A program made the position numbers and the translations under genes. Shown here in pieces: positions 17,101-25,540 of a stretch of DNA of 44,585 nucleotides. Numbering within the stretch: position 1 is the stretch's first letter; the number at the start of each line of letters is the position of its first letter. The notes under the pieces were generated by a model that was not told the DNA's origin, did not search any database, and worked only from the letters and a program-made list of their open reading frames with translations. This DNA comes from Lachnospiraceae bacterium (lineage in GTDB: Bacteria; Bacillota; Clostridia; Lachnospirales; Lachnospiraceae): NCBI GenBank assembly GCA_015056925.1, contig SVFJ01000020.1, forward strand, positions 1 through 44,585, in the 5' to 3' direction.

Positions 17101-18617
17101 TAATTTCTATCCTCTGAAGCGCCATCAAAGCTCCAATCAAAATCACCGCCGTTTACAAGACCTGCATACTTCTCTACTGTTACCTTAGCCGAAGTTGCTG
17201 ACTCTGCTGTATAGCTATAGAAGCCAGAACCTGTATCAAAGTTAGAATAGCTGTTTCCACCCTTAACTGTCTTATATGAGCTTGAAACCTTCTCAGTCTT
17301 TGAAGAAGCCTCATAGCAGTCAAAGTTTGTAGCTGAATCCTTATGTGTAACAGGTTTTGTTGTGTTGTCATAAGCATTACCATATGACTTAATCATACCG
17401 CCTGCATCTGATGCGATAGGCTCGCCGTCTGCAGTATCTGTACCCTGCTGAGAAATCAACATAGGACAATTTGTATCCTTAAAATAATTTGCTTCTGCAA
17501 AAATAGAACAACCTAATCTTGCAATCATACCGTACTTTGCAATACCATCGTACAGGTTGTTATAAATATGTACTGCGGATGATACACGCACCAATGGATG
17601 ACGTGAATCTGAATGGTCATACCAGTTATGATGATATGTGATGTAATTTAATGTTGTATCACCGTTACCATTCAAATGTGTCTTTCCTGTGTCCCAGAAA
17701 TGATTATATGAATGAGTTACATAAGTAGACTTCTTCGTATCAAGAGCTCCGTCACCCTTTGCCTGGTCTGCATCACTACCTGCATCTCCATAGAAGAAAT
17801 CACAGTTGTGAACCCAGATATGATCATTGCTCTGCTGAAGTCCTACATTATCACCTTCTGAACTATCAACATTCATAATACCAATGTTTCTGATTTCAAC
17901 GTTACTACTGTTCTTAAGTCTGATACCCCAGCCATTTGCTGTTGCATCTTCACCGATACCTTCAATTGTCAATCCTGCACTGTTGCGTCCATTGTCAATC
18001 AACATATCTCCGCCCTCTAAGCCAGAGTAATCTGTGATATTACCAATCAAACGAATTGCCAAAGGATAGTTTCCTTTCTTGAAGCTAGCAAGCTCTGTTG
18101 CAATAGAATTCTTTGAATTCTCTGTTACATACAGAACCTTAGCATTGCTCTTCAATGTACCGTCTTCATTGTATGCACCTGAAGCTGTACCATTTACCCA
18201 TGCAAAACCATTACGCTCATGAGCCTTAACTGTAAGGGTGCTTGTCTTGGCTGATGCAACTACGCTTCCGTTGCTTGATACAGCAACTACCTGCATCACG
18301 TAAGAACCTGCTGCAAGACCAACTGCATCTGCACGCCAGTATCCTGAATACTGACGAATTAGTTCGCTATCAAGCTGTACATATGCAGAATCTGACTGCG
18401 AAGCTCCTTTCACAAATACTGCATAGTTTGAAGCTCCACTTACAGGAGTCCATTCAACATATGCGCTTTCCAGCCAACCGGCTGCTTCTGTAATGGAAAC
18501 GGGGGTTGCTGCCATTACATTGGTTGTGCCTAACGCAGGCACTAAAGTAGTTACCAGCATTGCAAAGATTAATACCTTGGCCAACCACTTTCTAGGGGAA
18601 ATTTTTGAAACGTTCAT
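14178..18617 (-). CDS. secreted bifunctional pectate lyase, PL1 plus PL9, with repeated accessory modules
   Basis: A 1479-residue secreted protein. A signal peptide of about 36 residues ends at VMAA. A beta-sandwich resembling fibronectin III follows (about 38-135), then a PL1 pectate lyase domain (about 136-540) with the IWVHN version of the vWiDH motif and SRHPLVR, the RxPxxR motif carrying the catalytic arginine. Ser/Glu-rich linkers separate three modules: a module at about 584-695, a different one at about 749-859, and a near copy of the first at about 907-1020. A PL9 domain (about 1064-1479) has the calcium aspartates in NADGF and SDDGWD and the catalytic lysine in NGFKLGG. It cleaves de-esterified homogalacturonan outside the cell. 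No LPxTG or dockerin is visible. Confidence 0.92.
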   Translation of the reverse strand: MNVSKISPRKWLAKVLIFAMLVTTLVPALGTTNVMAATPVSITEAAGWLESAYVEWTPVSGASNYAVFVKGASQSDSAYVQLDSELIRQYSGYWRADAVGLAAGSYVMQVVAVSSNGSVVASAKTSTLTVKAHERNGFAWVNGTASGAYNEDGTLKSNAKVLYVTENSKNSIATELASFKKGNYPLAIRLIGNITDYSGLEGGDMLIDNGRNSAGLTIEGIGEDATANGWGIRLKNSSNVEIRNIGIMNVDSSEGDNVGLQQSNDHIWVHNCDFFYGDAGSDADQAKGDGALDTKKSTYVTHSYNHFWDTGKTHLNGNGDTTLNYITYHHNWYDHSDSRHPLVRVSSAVHIYNNLYDGIAKYGMIARLGCSIFAEANYFKDTNCPMLISQQGTDTADGEPIASDAGGMIKSYGNAYDNTTKPVTHKDSATNFDCYEASSKTEKVSSSYKTVKGGNSYSNFDTGSGFYSYTAESATSAKVTVEKYAGLVNGGDFDWSFDGASEDRNYGVISGLKSALNSYKTSLVSVGGYTGNVSVDGNAPEVEAPDVEESSSTVPSSSAPAQSEAPSQEESSETQSSSAPAVTATVVHNFTTDGKNSSVFDITGNLSTSKGSVKYNGLTLTQCLKMESSTSVKFTTTSDAALVLVFNAENSKNVKVDGTKYTLTDGLLGLNLSAGTHTITKGDTANLFYIALGTNGEVEEPSVEESSSVVESSSEAPSVEESSSVVESSSEAPSVEESSEAPSSTPSVSGGKVYTFTSQTNYEVKLSDYISDVKVGDEVKIKATLKGNTWYGGAVCGNSGKNGNISWLSSSFSSDANNNAEATFDMVVPYSSNDTVQVQMWWFGNGSVDLYLDVTRAGEAEEESSVVPSVEESSTVESSSVVESSSVAPSVEESSTVESSSTPSVQPAASYAHNFTNDGKNSSFFTINGNLSTSKGSVKYNGLTLTQCLKMESSTSVAFTTTAASTLTLVFNSANSSNVKVDGTKYSLTNGILTLDLAAGTHTITKGDTANLFYIVLGTDGAVENPSEEESSTVESSSVVESSSTAPSEEESSEVESSTTVQPASGDIYVSTSGKSSASGSQSDPMDFVTALSRIAAGKTIWMAPGTYSFTSTILIDENNCGKSGAYKTVRSNGGTVTLDFTGMAESSSNRGIVLDGDYWYFYDIDIKDAGDNGMLLSGNNNIIELCQFYENHDTGLQLSRYNTSADSISQWPSNNLVKNCTSFNNKDEATTENADGFAAKLTCGEGNVFDGCIAYCNSDDGWDLYAKPATGSIGVVTIKNCVAFGNGKLTTAEGSANGDMNGFKLGGSNGQCPTPHVVTNCLAFYNGAAGFTDNGNGGDLVMKDCTSVNNGVYASKGNFNCYRTSSGATYTNLLSYADDATSDKFYGTLKNSIAANSNGKFYYVSSSSYTGSAVKDGTVVSVSASDFVSTSIPGYSSGKYATNYHEVFRNSDGSVNMNGLFEVASGSALASYGLGAEF

Positions 18618-18647
18618 AAATATACCTGCCTTTCCTCGTTGTTTTTA

Positions 18648-18673
18648 TGTAAACGCTTTCATAAATGATTGTA
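18648..18673 (-). promoter_or_regulatory. cre-like catabolite site overlapping the pectate lyase promoter
   Basis: TGTAAACGCTTTCA (18648-18661) fits the CcpA cre consensus TGWAARCGYTWNCW. It lies 31-44 bases before the start codon. A minus-strand TACAAT at 18668-18673 could be the -10, placing the start of transcription at the edge of the cre site, where CcpA binding would block the polymerase. The -35 is weak. This predicts repression of pectin use when sugars are plentiful. Confidence 0.65.
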
Positions 18674-18999
18674 ACACGCAAATGTATTTTCGAAAATTGC
18701 CATTTGTGCCAAATTTTCAAAATTTTATTCATCACTTTGCACTATTGTTTCCTCACACCGCTATTTTATGGGATTGTCGCTAACTTTTTATTTATCACTA
18801 TTCCCAATACATCATATACTTTTATGTCATTTTCTTGTTATTGACAGTTTTTTGTAACAAAATTTGCATTTGTTACATTTATGTCTACTTATTTTTCTCT
18901 TATGTTTATGAAACTCCTTACATTTTCTTGTAAGTTTCTTACATTTACCCATACCACACATCTCCATGCCGGCACTTCACATGACTTAATTTAACACGC
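18674..18999. other. gene-free upstream region with TTACA/TGTAA half-sites
   Basis: No gene is visible. TGTAAC (18853-18858) and GTTACA (18872-18877) form an inverted repeat with 13 bases between. CTTACA (18917-18922), TGTAAG (18929-18934) and CTTACA (18938-18943) follow within 90 bases. They could bind a regulator of the pectate lyase gene, though they lie 180-275 bases from the proposed start of transcription. Confidence 0.4.
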
Positions 19000-19030
19000 A
19001 AAAAGACCACGTGTCGTTTGACACGTGGTC
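19000..19030 (-). terminator. terminator of pckA
   Basis: A perfect 11-bp stem (GACCACGTGTC, 19005-19015, with 19020-19030) closed by a GTTT loop is followed on the minus strand by T5. It lies about 30 bases after the pckA stop. Confidence 0.93.
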
Positions 19031-19061
19031 CCAAAAATTCACTCTATAAAGCTACTGCTAA

Positions 19062-20765
19062 TTAGCACTGCTCAACAAGCTTCTTTAATGCTGCAAGAGC
19101 CTCATCTGGAAGCTTATCATAACCTTCCTTCTTTGTAGAGAAGCCTTCAACTGCATCTACACGGTTCTGCATAGCATTCTTTAATGCGTTAACATACTCT
19201 GCATCGTTCATGTTTGGTGTGAAGTCTGCTGTCTTGCCAGACCAATCATACATGATCTCGATATCATCAAACTTGCCCCACTTCTCGAACTTAGCCTTTC
19301 CTTCAACGATTGTCTCAAGAATTCCTAATGTATCAGCTGGCTTAACCTTTGTTCCCATGAAGTCACCTGTGTTAACGATGTAGCAATCTACATTCTTCTC
19401 AGCAACTAACTTCTTGAACTTCTCATAGTCGTTAACTAATGGATATGTTCTGAATGGGTTAGCGTAAGGAACGATTCTTAATGCGTTAAGATCTGTACCT
19501 GCAGCAACACGCTCAGCTGTAGAAGTCTTTGTTGCAAGTGTAGCACCCATAACTGATGCTAAAGCTGCACCCTTTAACTTAACTACTGGTGGGATTGTAG
19601 GATCCTTCATAATCCAGAAGATAGCGTTAACAGGAGCCTCAATCTTATCTACACGGTTTGGAGACCATAACTTAGACTTGATAGCACGTCCGTTACCATT
19701 TCTGATATCCTCTGTTACTAACTGAATCTTTCCGTTCTCATCTAATGTACATGAGCAGTTCTGAGCTGATAATAAGTACTCGTTATCTGGGCATCCTGTA
19801 GGATAATCAGATGTCTTATCGAAGTATGTAGGCTCAAGAGCTACTGATGAACATGTATCTGTATTGATAATGAAAGCATCATCATGAAGAACTGTGATAG
19901 GATACTTTCCGCCATGCTTAGCATGTGTAAGTGTAGACTTACCTGATCCTGATAATCCGTATACAGAAGCTACGAACTTAGAACCATCCGGTAATGTATA
20001 CTCCTTCTGTCCACCGTGGCAAGCTGCATAACCATTTCTGTTAGCAAGTGCCCATGCCATTGTAAGTGTACCCTTCTTGTGCTCTCCGAAGTACTTCATA
20101 CCAAGGATAGCTGCACAGTTTGCATTTGTATCAAAGTAGCAAAGTGTTAAAGGATCGCTTAAGCAGCTGTAATCTACGTCTGGTGCCTCGTGAGGAGCCC
20201 ACTGAGGATCAGAGAAGATGTAGATGTCAGGCTCATTACCGTTTCCTACAGGAACAGAGTTCTTGTACATCTTTACATACTCATCTGACATATACTGGAA
20301 GTTAATCATCCAGTTATAAAGTAAGTTCTCTTCTCCTTCCGGAATAAGAAGGTGTGCCTTTACCATGAACTCTGGGTCAAGACCTACGAAACACTCTGCA
20401 TGATACATTGTCTTCCAACGTGTCTCATATACAGCATCCATAACTACTTTATCAAGCTTAGCCTCATCAACACCTGGCTCACCCTTAATACGACGAGCTG
20501 CTGCGTAACGACCTGTTACTGCACCATCGTTGAATAAAAGAACCTTAGCGTCCTTCTCAAGACCAAATGTCTCACCATCCTTAATAGGCATATCTGTTAC
20601 TACAGTACCCGGTGAGTTCTTAGCTAATTCATAAGCCTCTTTTAAAGTGTTTACCTTTACTACGTTATTTCCATAGAAAGCAGCCTCAATGATAGAACGT
20701 GTCTTAGAAAATCCTACCTTACCAGCTCCGATCTCGGAAATTGGATAATACGCTTTTGATGACAT
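19062..20765 (-). CDS. pckA: phosphoenolpyruvate carboxykinase (ATP type)
   Basis: A 567-residue cytosolic enzyme that interconverts oxaloacetate plus ATP with phosphoenolpyruvate, CO2 and ADP. In fermenting anaerobes it often runs toward oxaloacetate, saving ATP. The nucleotide loop is YGLSGSGKSTLTHAKHGG (about residue 268), a variant of the usual GLSGTGKTTL, followed by the metal-binding VLHDDAF, where the common form has GDDEHGW. The protein thus belongs to a divergent branch, but total length and C-terminal active-site pieces (TSTAERVAAG, NPFRTYP) agree with the family. The start has an excellent AAGGAGG seven bases away. It is a single-gene unit with its own promoter and terminator. Confidence 0.9.
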   Translation of the reverse strand: MSSKAYYPISEIGAGKVGFSKTRSIIEAAFYGNNVVKVNTLKEAYELAKNSPGTVVTDMPIKDGETFGLEKDAKVLLFNDGAVTGRYAAARRIKGEPGVDEAKLDKVVMDAVYETRWKTMYHAECFVGLDPEFMVKAHLLIPEGEENLLYNWMINFQYMSDEYVKMYKNSVPVGNGNEPDIYIFSDPQWAPHEAPDVDYSCLSDPLTLCYFDTNANCAAILGMKYFGEHKKGTLTMAWALANRNGYAACHGGQKEYTLPDGSKFVASVYGLSGSGKSTLTHAKHGGKYPITVLHDDAFIINTDTCSSVALEPTYFDKTSDYPTGCPDNEYLLSAQNCSCTLDENGKIQLVTEDIRNGNGRAIKSKLWSPNRVDKIEAPVNAIFWIMKDPTIPPVVKLKGAALASVMGATLATKTSTAERVAAGTDLNALRIVPYANPFRTYPLVNDYEKFKKLVAEKNVDCYIVNTGDFMGTKVKPADTLGILETIVEGKAKFEKWGKFDDIEIMYDWSGKTADFTPNMNDAEYVNALKNAMQNRVDAVEGFSTKKEGYDKLPDEALAALKKLVEQC

Positions 20766-20804
20766 ATTATTTCCTCCTTAGATTATAAAATAAAATATAT
20801 TTCA

Positions 20805-20830
20805 AACCGTTAAAGGTATCTTCAACGGTT
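20805..20830 (-). other. hairpin in the pckA leader
   Basis: AACCGTT (20805-20811) and AACGGTT (20824-20830) form a 7-bp stem with a 12-base loop inside the predicted 100-base untranslated leader, between promoter and ribosome site. It may be an operator or an mRNA-stabilising structure; no riboswitch class is recognised. Confidence 0.45.
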
Positions 20831-20864
20831 GTGGGCATAGTAATACTATCCGCACATTTGCTTA

Positions 20865-20893
20865 ATTATCTCAAAACCTTTCGAAAAAGTCAA
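20865..20893 (-). promoter_or_regulatory. pckA promoter
   Basis: Minus-strand TTGACT (20888-20893) and GATAAT (20865-20870) are separated by exactly 17 bases, about 100 bases upstream of the pckA start codon. Confidence 0.7.
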
Positions 20894-20925
20894 TAAATAA
20901 ACTATTAAACTTACGCAAGAACTCC

Positions 20926-22719
20926 TTAATATTCAAGTTGTCGCGTCGATTCCCTCAATAATAGTTTCTCTTCACCCTCAAAATAAGGCTCCAAGCGGCG
21001 ATACACCTCTTCATGATAAGCATTCAAACGCTCTACATCTCTTGGTTCCATATAACGAGTATCTATCGCATCCAAATCAATTGGTACATAGGTCAGATGT
21101 CTAAATCCCATAAACTGACCGTCACCATTCTTCTCTTCATTGACAATCTCCAAAATATTCTCAATACGGATACCATGACTGCCCTCGATGTAAACTCCCG
21201 GTTCATCTGACACAATCATACCTGCCTCTAATATGTCTTCTTTCGTACCCGGATTATATCTCCAACGAATATTTGGCGGTGCCTCGTGCACATTTAAAAT
21301 ATATCCGATACCATGACCTGTACCGCACTTATAATCAATATAGCACTCCCACAACGGCTCACGGGCAAGGATGTCCACGCTCTTACCGGTACAGCCGTAT
21401 AAGAACTTTGCATCTGCAAGTCTTAACATTCCGCAAACAACCTTTGAAAAATGCTTCTTCATCTCATCCGTAATCTGACCAAGTGCAATGGTTCTGGTAA
21501 CGTCCGTTGTCGCACCAATATACTGTCCGCCGGAATCCACCAGATACAATCCGTCTGCTGCAATCTCTGCCTTATTATCCTCTGTCGCAGAATAATGCAT
21601 CATTGCTGCATTTTCTTTGAAAGCACTAATCGTCGGGAATGATAAATCCAAGAATCCCTCAACCTTGGCACGCATACTATCAAGCTTCATGGCAACGCTA
21701 TACTCATCCATTTCCACCTTACCGGCATTCTGCTTCATCCAGAACAGGAATTTGGTCAGTGCTACACTATCCTTTAAATAATACTCTCTTATATTCTTAA
21801 GCTCTGTTGCGTTCTTAACAGCCTTCATCAAGGTAGTAGGATTACGTCTGTCAATAATCTCTACACGCTCTGAAAGGCGCTTATACATCAGGTAGCTTAC
21901 CTCATCACAGTCACACCAGACACTTCCGTCCAAAGAACAATCCGCAAGAAAAGCAGCCACCTCATGATAATCCTTTACCGTAATATGGTACTTTTCAAAA
22001 TATGCCTCTGCCTCCGGTGTCAGGGCATCCTTCTGCACAAAGAACACTGCCTCATTCTCTGAAATAAAGGTATATGACAACGCAACCGGATTACACTCCA
22101 CATCATTGGCACGCACATTATAAAGCCACATAATATCATCCAGCTTAGAAATGAATAAATGAGCTGCCTTTGCCTTCTTCATGGCACCACGAACCAACGT
22201 GAGCTTCTCCTCTACTGTCTGTCCGTTCTTCTCTTCCGGAATCACCCAAAGCTTACTTACAGGAAGCTTTGGTCTGTCTGTCCAAACAGTATCTACCAAA
22301 TCCTTATCATATACAAAGGAAATCTTCTTATCTGCAAGACACTTCTCCAAATTCTTTCCAAAGCAGGTATCAACCACTCGTCCATCAAATCCAAGTATCT
22401 GCTGCTCCTTCATATTTTTCTCAAGGTACTCCTCTATCGTCGGAACACCCTCTTCATTCATCCTGTAAAGTACGATACCCGAGCCTGTAAGCTCACGCTC
22501 TGCCTGCACAAAATATCTTCCGTCAGTCCAAAGCCCTACCTCATCCCGGCTAATGACAAGAGTACCGTTAGAGCCTGTAAAGCCCGACAGGAACTCTCTC
22601 TGTTTAAAATAATCATTCACATACTCTGAATTATGATAATCAGATGTCGGAACAATATAAAAATCAATGCCCGCATCCTTTAACACACTCTTAATCGCTG
22701 TTATTCTTTCTCTAATCAT
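20926..22719 (-). CDS. Xaa-Pro aminopeptidase (M24B family)
   Basis: A 597-residue cytosolic metallopeptidase that removes an N-terminal residue preceding proline. The N-terminal two creatinase-like domains (about 1-310, beginning RITAIKSVLKDAGIDFYIVPTSDYH) and the C-terminal pita-bread domain are complete. Metal ligands are visible: aspartates in VDSGGQY and TTDVTRT, histidine in GTGHGIGYILNVHEAPP, and glutamates in SDEPGVY and RIENI. Length fits the eukaryote-type long aminopeptidase P common in Firmicutes. It lies downstream of deoC with a structured 75-base gap; the ribosome site GGAAAGG-CT-TGGTTAT is shared with two other genes in this window. Confidence 0.95.
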   Translation of the reverse strand: MIRERITAIKSVLKDAGIDFYIVPTSDYHNSEYVNDYFKQREFLSGFTGSNGTLVISRDEVGLWTDGRYFVQAERELTGSGIVLYRMNEEGVPTIEEYLEKNMKEQQILGFDGRVVDTCFGKNLEKCLADKKISFVYDKDLVDTVWTDRPKLPVSKLWVIPEEKNGQTVEEKLTLVRGAMKKAKAAHLFISKLDDIMWLYNVRANDVECNPVALSYTFISENEAVFFVQKDALTPEAEAYFEKYHITVKDYHEVAAFLADCSLDGSVWCDCDEVSYLMYKRLSERVEIIDRRNPTTLMKAVKNATELKNIREYYLKDSVALTKFLFWMKQNAGKVEMDEYSVAMKLDSMRAKVEGFLDLSFPTISAFKENAAMMHYSATEDNKAEIAADGLYLVDSGGQYIGATTDVTRTIALGQITDEMKKHFSKVVCGMLRLADAKFLYGCTGKSVDILAREPLWECYIDYKCGTGHGIGYILNVHEAPPNIRWRYNPGTKEDILEAGMIVSDEPGVYIEGSHGIRIENILEIVNEEKNGDGQFMGFRHLTYVPIDLDAIDTRYMEPRDVERLNAYHEEVYRRLEPYFEGEEKLLLRESTRQLEY

Positions 22720-22797
22720 TCAATAACCAAGCCTTTCCACAACCTGCAAACTTTGGGCCTCTGGCACAAATTTGCAAGCGAAATTTATTTCGCTTTA
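22720..22797 (-). repeat. intergenic two-hairpin element, copy 1 (deoC to aminopeptidase)
   Basis: Read on the minus strand: a perfect palindromic stem AAGCGAAAT/ATTTCGCTT (22776-22784, 22787-22795) begins on the deoC stop codon. The core TTGCAAATTTGT follows, then a second hairpin (TTTGGGCC/GGCACAAA, 22752-22770, one mismatch), then GCAGGTTGTGGAAAGGCTTG and the start codon. Copies of the same design occur at 31210-31296 and 33981-34054. Confidence 0.75.
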
Positions 22798-23460
22798 ATA
22801 GCCCTTTGCTTCTTCGCCCTTTAATAAACCTACCGCAGATGAAGTACCAATTCTGTCACAGCCAGCTTCCAAGAACATCACCAAATCATCTCTCGTCTTC
22901 ACACCACCAGCTGCCTTCATCTTCACATCTGCCCCTATATGCTTCTTAAAAAGCTCTATATCTTCAATCGTTGCACCACCTGTGCCAAAGCCTGTAGAGG
23001 TCTTAATATAATCTGCCCCTGCATTTGTAACTGCCTGACACATCGCAATCTTCTCTTCCTCTGTCAAAAAGCAAGTCTCAATAATCACCTTCAACACATG
23101 ACTGCCGCATGCCTTCTTTAAAGTCTTAATTTCCTCTTCTACCTTGGTATAATCGCCATTCTTTACATCACTGATATTCACTACCATATCAATCTCATTA
23201 CAGCCATCTAAAAGTGCCTGTTCTACCTCTGCCACCTTAGCAGAAGTTACACTATACCCAAGCGGAAATCCAACCACTGTACAGATATTAATTTGACTGC
23301 CGTATTTCTCATGTACCCGCTTAATATATGCCGGTGGAATACAAACCGAAGCCGTCTGATACTCCACAGCTTCATCGCAAAGCTTTACGATATCTTTCCA
23401 TGTCGCAAACGGCTTTAACTGTGTATGGTCTATATGCCCTAAAATCTCCTGATTTGTCAT
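22795..23460 (-). CDS. deoC: deoxyribose-phosphate aldolase
   Basis: A 221-residue class I aldolase that splits 2-deoxyribose 5-phosphate into glyceraldehyde 3-phosphate and acetaldehyde, in deoxynucleoside catabolism. The Schiff-base lysine is in ADYIKTSTGF (about residue 152), the second catalytic lysine in KMKAAGGVKTRDD (about 180), and DGCNEIDMVVNI carries the conserved aspartate. Length is normal. The start ATG has AAAGGAG. It is not beside nucleoside phosphorylase or kinase genes, so it is not in a classical deo operon. It probably shares a transcript with the upstream membrane protein and the downstream aminopeptidase. Confidence 0.96.
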   Translation of the reverse strand: MTNQEILGHIDHTQLKPFATWKDIVKLCDEAVEYQTASVCIPPAYIKRVHEKYGSQINICTVVGFPLGYSVTSAKVAEVEQALLDGCNEIDMVVNISDVKNGDYTKVEEEIKTLKKACGSHVLKVIIETCFLTEEEKIAMCQAVTNAGADYIKTSTGFGTGGATIEDIELFKKHIGADVKMKAAGGVKTRDDLVMFLEAGCDRIGTSSAVGLLKGEEAKGY

Positions 23461-23505
23461 ACTCTATTCTCCTTTCACATATTCCCCGTTTTCTTTACAA
23501 ATTTA

Positions 23506-23871
23506 TTATTTCTTCTTTTTCTCATCTACTACACCAAGCAAATACTTCTTCTGCAGTTTTAAAAGAATCATACCATAACCAATTACCACTATTACAACAA
23601 TAAATGACAGGCTGGCATTCAAAACCGGATACAACACGAATATCTCAAGTGCCTCTATCATACCAATCGCCAGTAAAATTGCGCCTGTACTGAATGTCAC
23701 AGGAAATGAAGCCTTAATAAAGCCTGCAGGGTCCTTTGCTCTGTTCAGCGGAAACTTCTTACCAACCATCATCTCAGGAATCTCCTGCGTTTTCTTCATT
23801 TGTATTGACCAGTAAATCATATAAATGCCACACGCAATCAATAACATATTCACAAACATACCCAAATTCAT
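23506..23871 (-). CDS. small membrane protein of unknown function
   Basis: A 121-residue protein with three hydrophobic segments (about residues 3-21, 55-75 and 80-102) and a lysine-rich tail, so it is an integral membrane protein with a charged cytosolic end. A loop of about 30 polar residues with FPLNRAKDPAGF separates the first and second segments. I do not recognise the family. The ATG at 23869-23871 is preferred; a TTG four codons earlier lacks support. It lies between the thrC terminator and deoC. Confidence 0.7.
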   Translation of the reverse strand: MNLGMFVNMLLIACGIYMIYWSIQMKKTQEIPEMMVGKKFPLNRAKDPAGFIKASFPVTFSTGAILLAIGMIEALEIFVLYPVLNASLSFIVVIVVIGYGMILLKLQKKYLLGVVDEKKKK

Positions 23872-23935
23872 GTACTCACCCAAAACCTTTCTATACTACT
23901 GCGCCTGCCGGACTTTGCCTTTCACAAAACACAGA

Positions 23936-23964
23936 CAGGGAACGCTGTCAAACAGCCCTCCCTG
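23936..23964 (-). terminator. thrC terminator
   Basis: CAGGGA and GCTGT pair with ACAGC and TCCCTG with minor bulges around a short loop. The minus strand continues with a T-rich stretch TCTGTGTTTTG. It lies 20 bases after the thrC stop. Confidence 0.7.
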
Positions 23965-23983
23965 CATTTTCTTTCTATCTTAC

Positions 23984-25468
23984 TTAAATTCCTAAGAATT
24001 TCATTACAACAGCCTTCATATCTTCCTTATCACATACAGTATCATGTAATACAGGTGCTGTTCTAATCTCCTCGATTGCATTTGGAACGTCAACATTTGC
24101 AATCTTAGAAAGCTCATCAACCAATTCAAAGTCTGTCATGCTGTCATACTTCGCGTCAATCGCATTCATAACGCTTCTTGTGAACTTGAATGGGCTGGCT
24201 GTTGAAGCAATCACTGCCTTAGTCATATCCTGAGTATCCTTCTGATACTTCTTAAGAACAGTTGCTGCAACAGAAGTATGTGTATCAATCACATAACCTG
24301 TATTGTCATATAACTCCTTAATTGTCTCAGCAGTCTCCTGCTCAGAAGCATAGTTACCGTAGAAATCTGTCATGTTAGACTTCATATCAGCAGTAATCGT
24401 ATACTTACCTTCCTTAGAAAGAGAATTCATAAGTGCTGCATTCTTATCTGAATCGCAGCCTGCTGTCATGTAAATTAATCTCTCTAAGTTACTTGAAATC
24501 AAAATATCCATAGAAGGTGAGCTTGTTAATACGAACTCTCTGTTTCTATCATAAACACCTGTTTCAAAGAAATCATATAATACCTTATTCTCATTTGATG
24601 CGCAGATTAACTTTGCAATCGGAATACCCATGTTCTTTGCAAAATAAGCAGCAAGAATATTACCAAAGTTACCTGTTGGAACTACTACGTTAATCTTCTC
24701 ACCCTTCTCTACCATACCTTCCTTCAGTAACTGTGCATAAGAATATACATAGTAAACAACCTGAGGAACTAATCTACCGATATTAATAGAGTTTGCTGAA
24801 GAGAACTGATAACCGGCATTTGCCATAACAGCCTCAAGTTCCTTATCTCCAAAGAGCATCTTAACGCCTGTCTGTGCATCATCGAAGTTACCTGTAATAC
24901 CAACTACGAATGTATTGTCACCCTTCTGAGTAACCATCTGCTTCTCCTGAATAGGGCTAACACCATTCTTAGGATAGAATACGATAATCTTAGTACCTTC
25001 AACACCGGCAAAACCTGCAAGAGCAGCCTTACCTGTATCACCACTTGTAGCTGTTAAGATAACGATTTCATTCTGAACATTATTCTTCTTAGCTGATGTA
25101 ATTAATAAATGAGGTAAGATAGATAATGCCATATCCTTAAATGCAATCGTCGCACCGTGGAACAACTCAAGATAATAAGCGCCCTCTGCCTCTACCATAG
25201 GAGCAATTACTTCTGTATCAAACTTAGAATCATATGCCTTATTGATACAATCCTTTAACTCTTCCTCTGTAAAATCTGTTAAGAACAGCTTCATAACCTC
25301 ATAAGCTGTCTCCTGATATGTCATCTGAGATAACTCCTCTAAAGTCTTATCAAGAGAAGGAATCGCCTCCGGCACGAATAAACCGCCATCGTTTGCAAGT
25401 CCCTTCAAAATAGCCTCTGAAGCCTTAACTGTTTCATCTTTACTTCTTGTACTTCTGTAAAATAACAT
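23984..25468 (-). CDS. thrC: threonine synthase
   Basis: A 494-residue PLP enzyme converting O-phosphohomoserine to threonine and phosphate. The cofactor lysine is in HGATIAFKDMALSIL (about residue 108), ATSGDTGKAALAGF binds the substrate phosphate, and VVPTGNFGNILAAY forms the PLP phosphate cup. The N-terminal FYRSTRSKDETVKASEAILKGLANDGGLFVPE is typical of the longer bacterial/fungal type. I start it at the ATG followed by LFYRSTR; an upstream TTG in frame is not supported. It has its own promoter and terminator. No other threonine-pathway gene adjoins it. Confidence 0.96.
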   Translation of the reverse strand: MLFYRSTRSKDETVKASEAILKGLANDGGLFVPEAIPSLDKTLEELSQMTYQETAYEVMKLFLTDFTEEELKDCINKAYDSKFDTEVIAPMVEAEGAYYLELFHGATIAFKDMALSILPHLLITSAKKNNVQNEIVILTATSGDTGKAALAGFAGVEGTKIIVFYPKNGVSPIQEKQMVTQKGDNTFVVGITGNFDDAQTGVKMLFGDKELEAVMANAGYQFSSANSINIGRLVPQVVYYVYSYAQLLKEGMVEKGEKINVVVPTGNFGNILAAYFAKNMGIPIAKLICASNENKVLYDFFETGVYDRNREFVLTSSPSMDILISSNLERLIYMTAGCDSDKNAALMNSLSKEGKYTITADMKSNMTDFYGNYASEQETAETIKELYDNTGYVIDTHTSVAATVLKKYQKDTQDMTKAVIASTASPFKFTRSVMNAIDAKYDSMTDFELVDELSKIANVDVPNAIEEIRTAPVLHDTVCDKEDMKAVVMKFLGI

Positions 25469-25540
25469 ACTATAACCAGACCTTTCCAAATATCTGCACA
25501 CACAACAGATATATTATTTTCTTTCGCATTTCAATGTATA

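Noticed and set aside
25469-25540. T-box or threonine attenuator in the thrC leader
   Set aside because: The leader is only about 65 bases, with no Thr-codon-rich peptide, no T-box sequence and no terminator.
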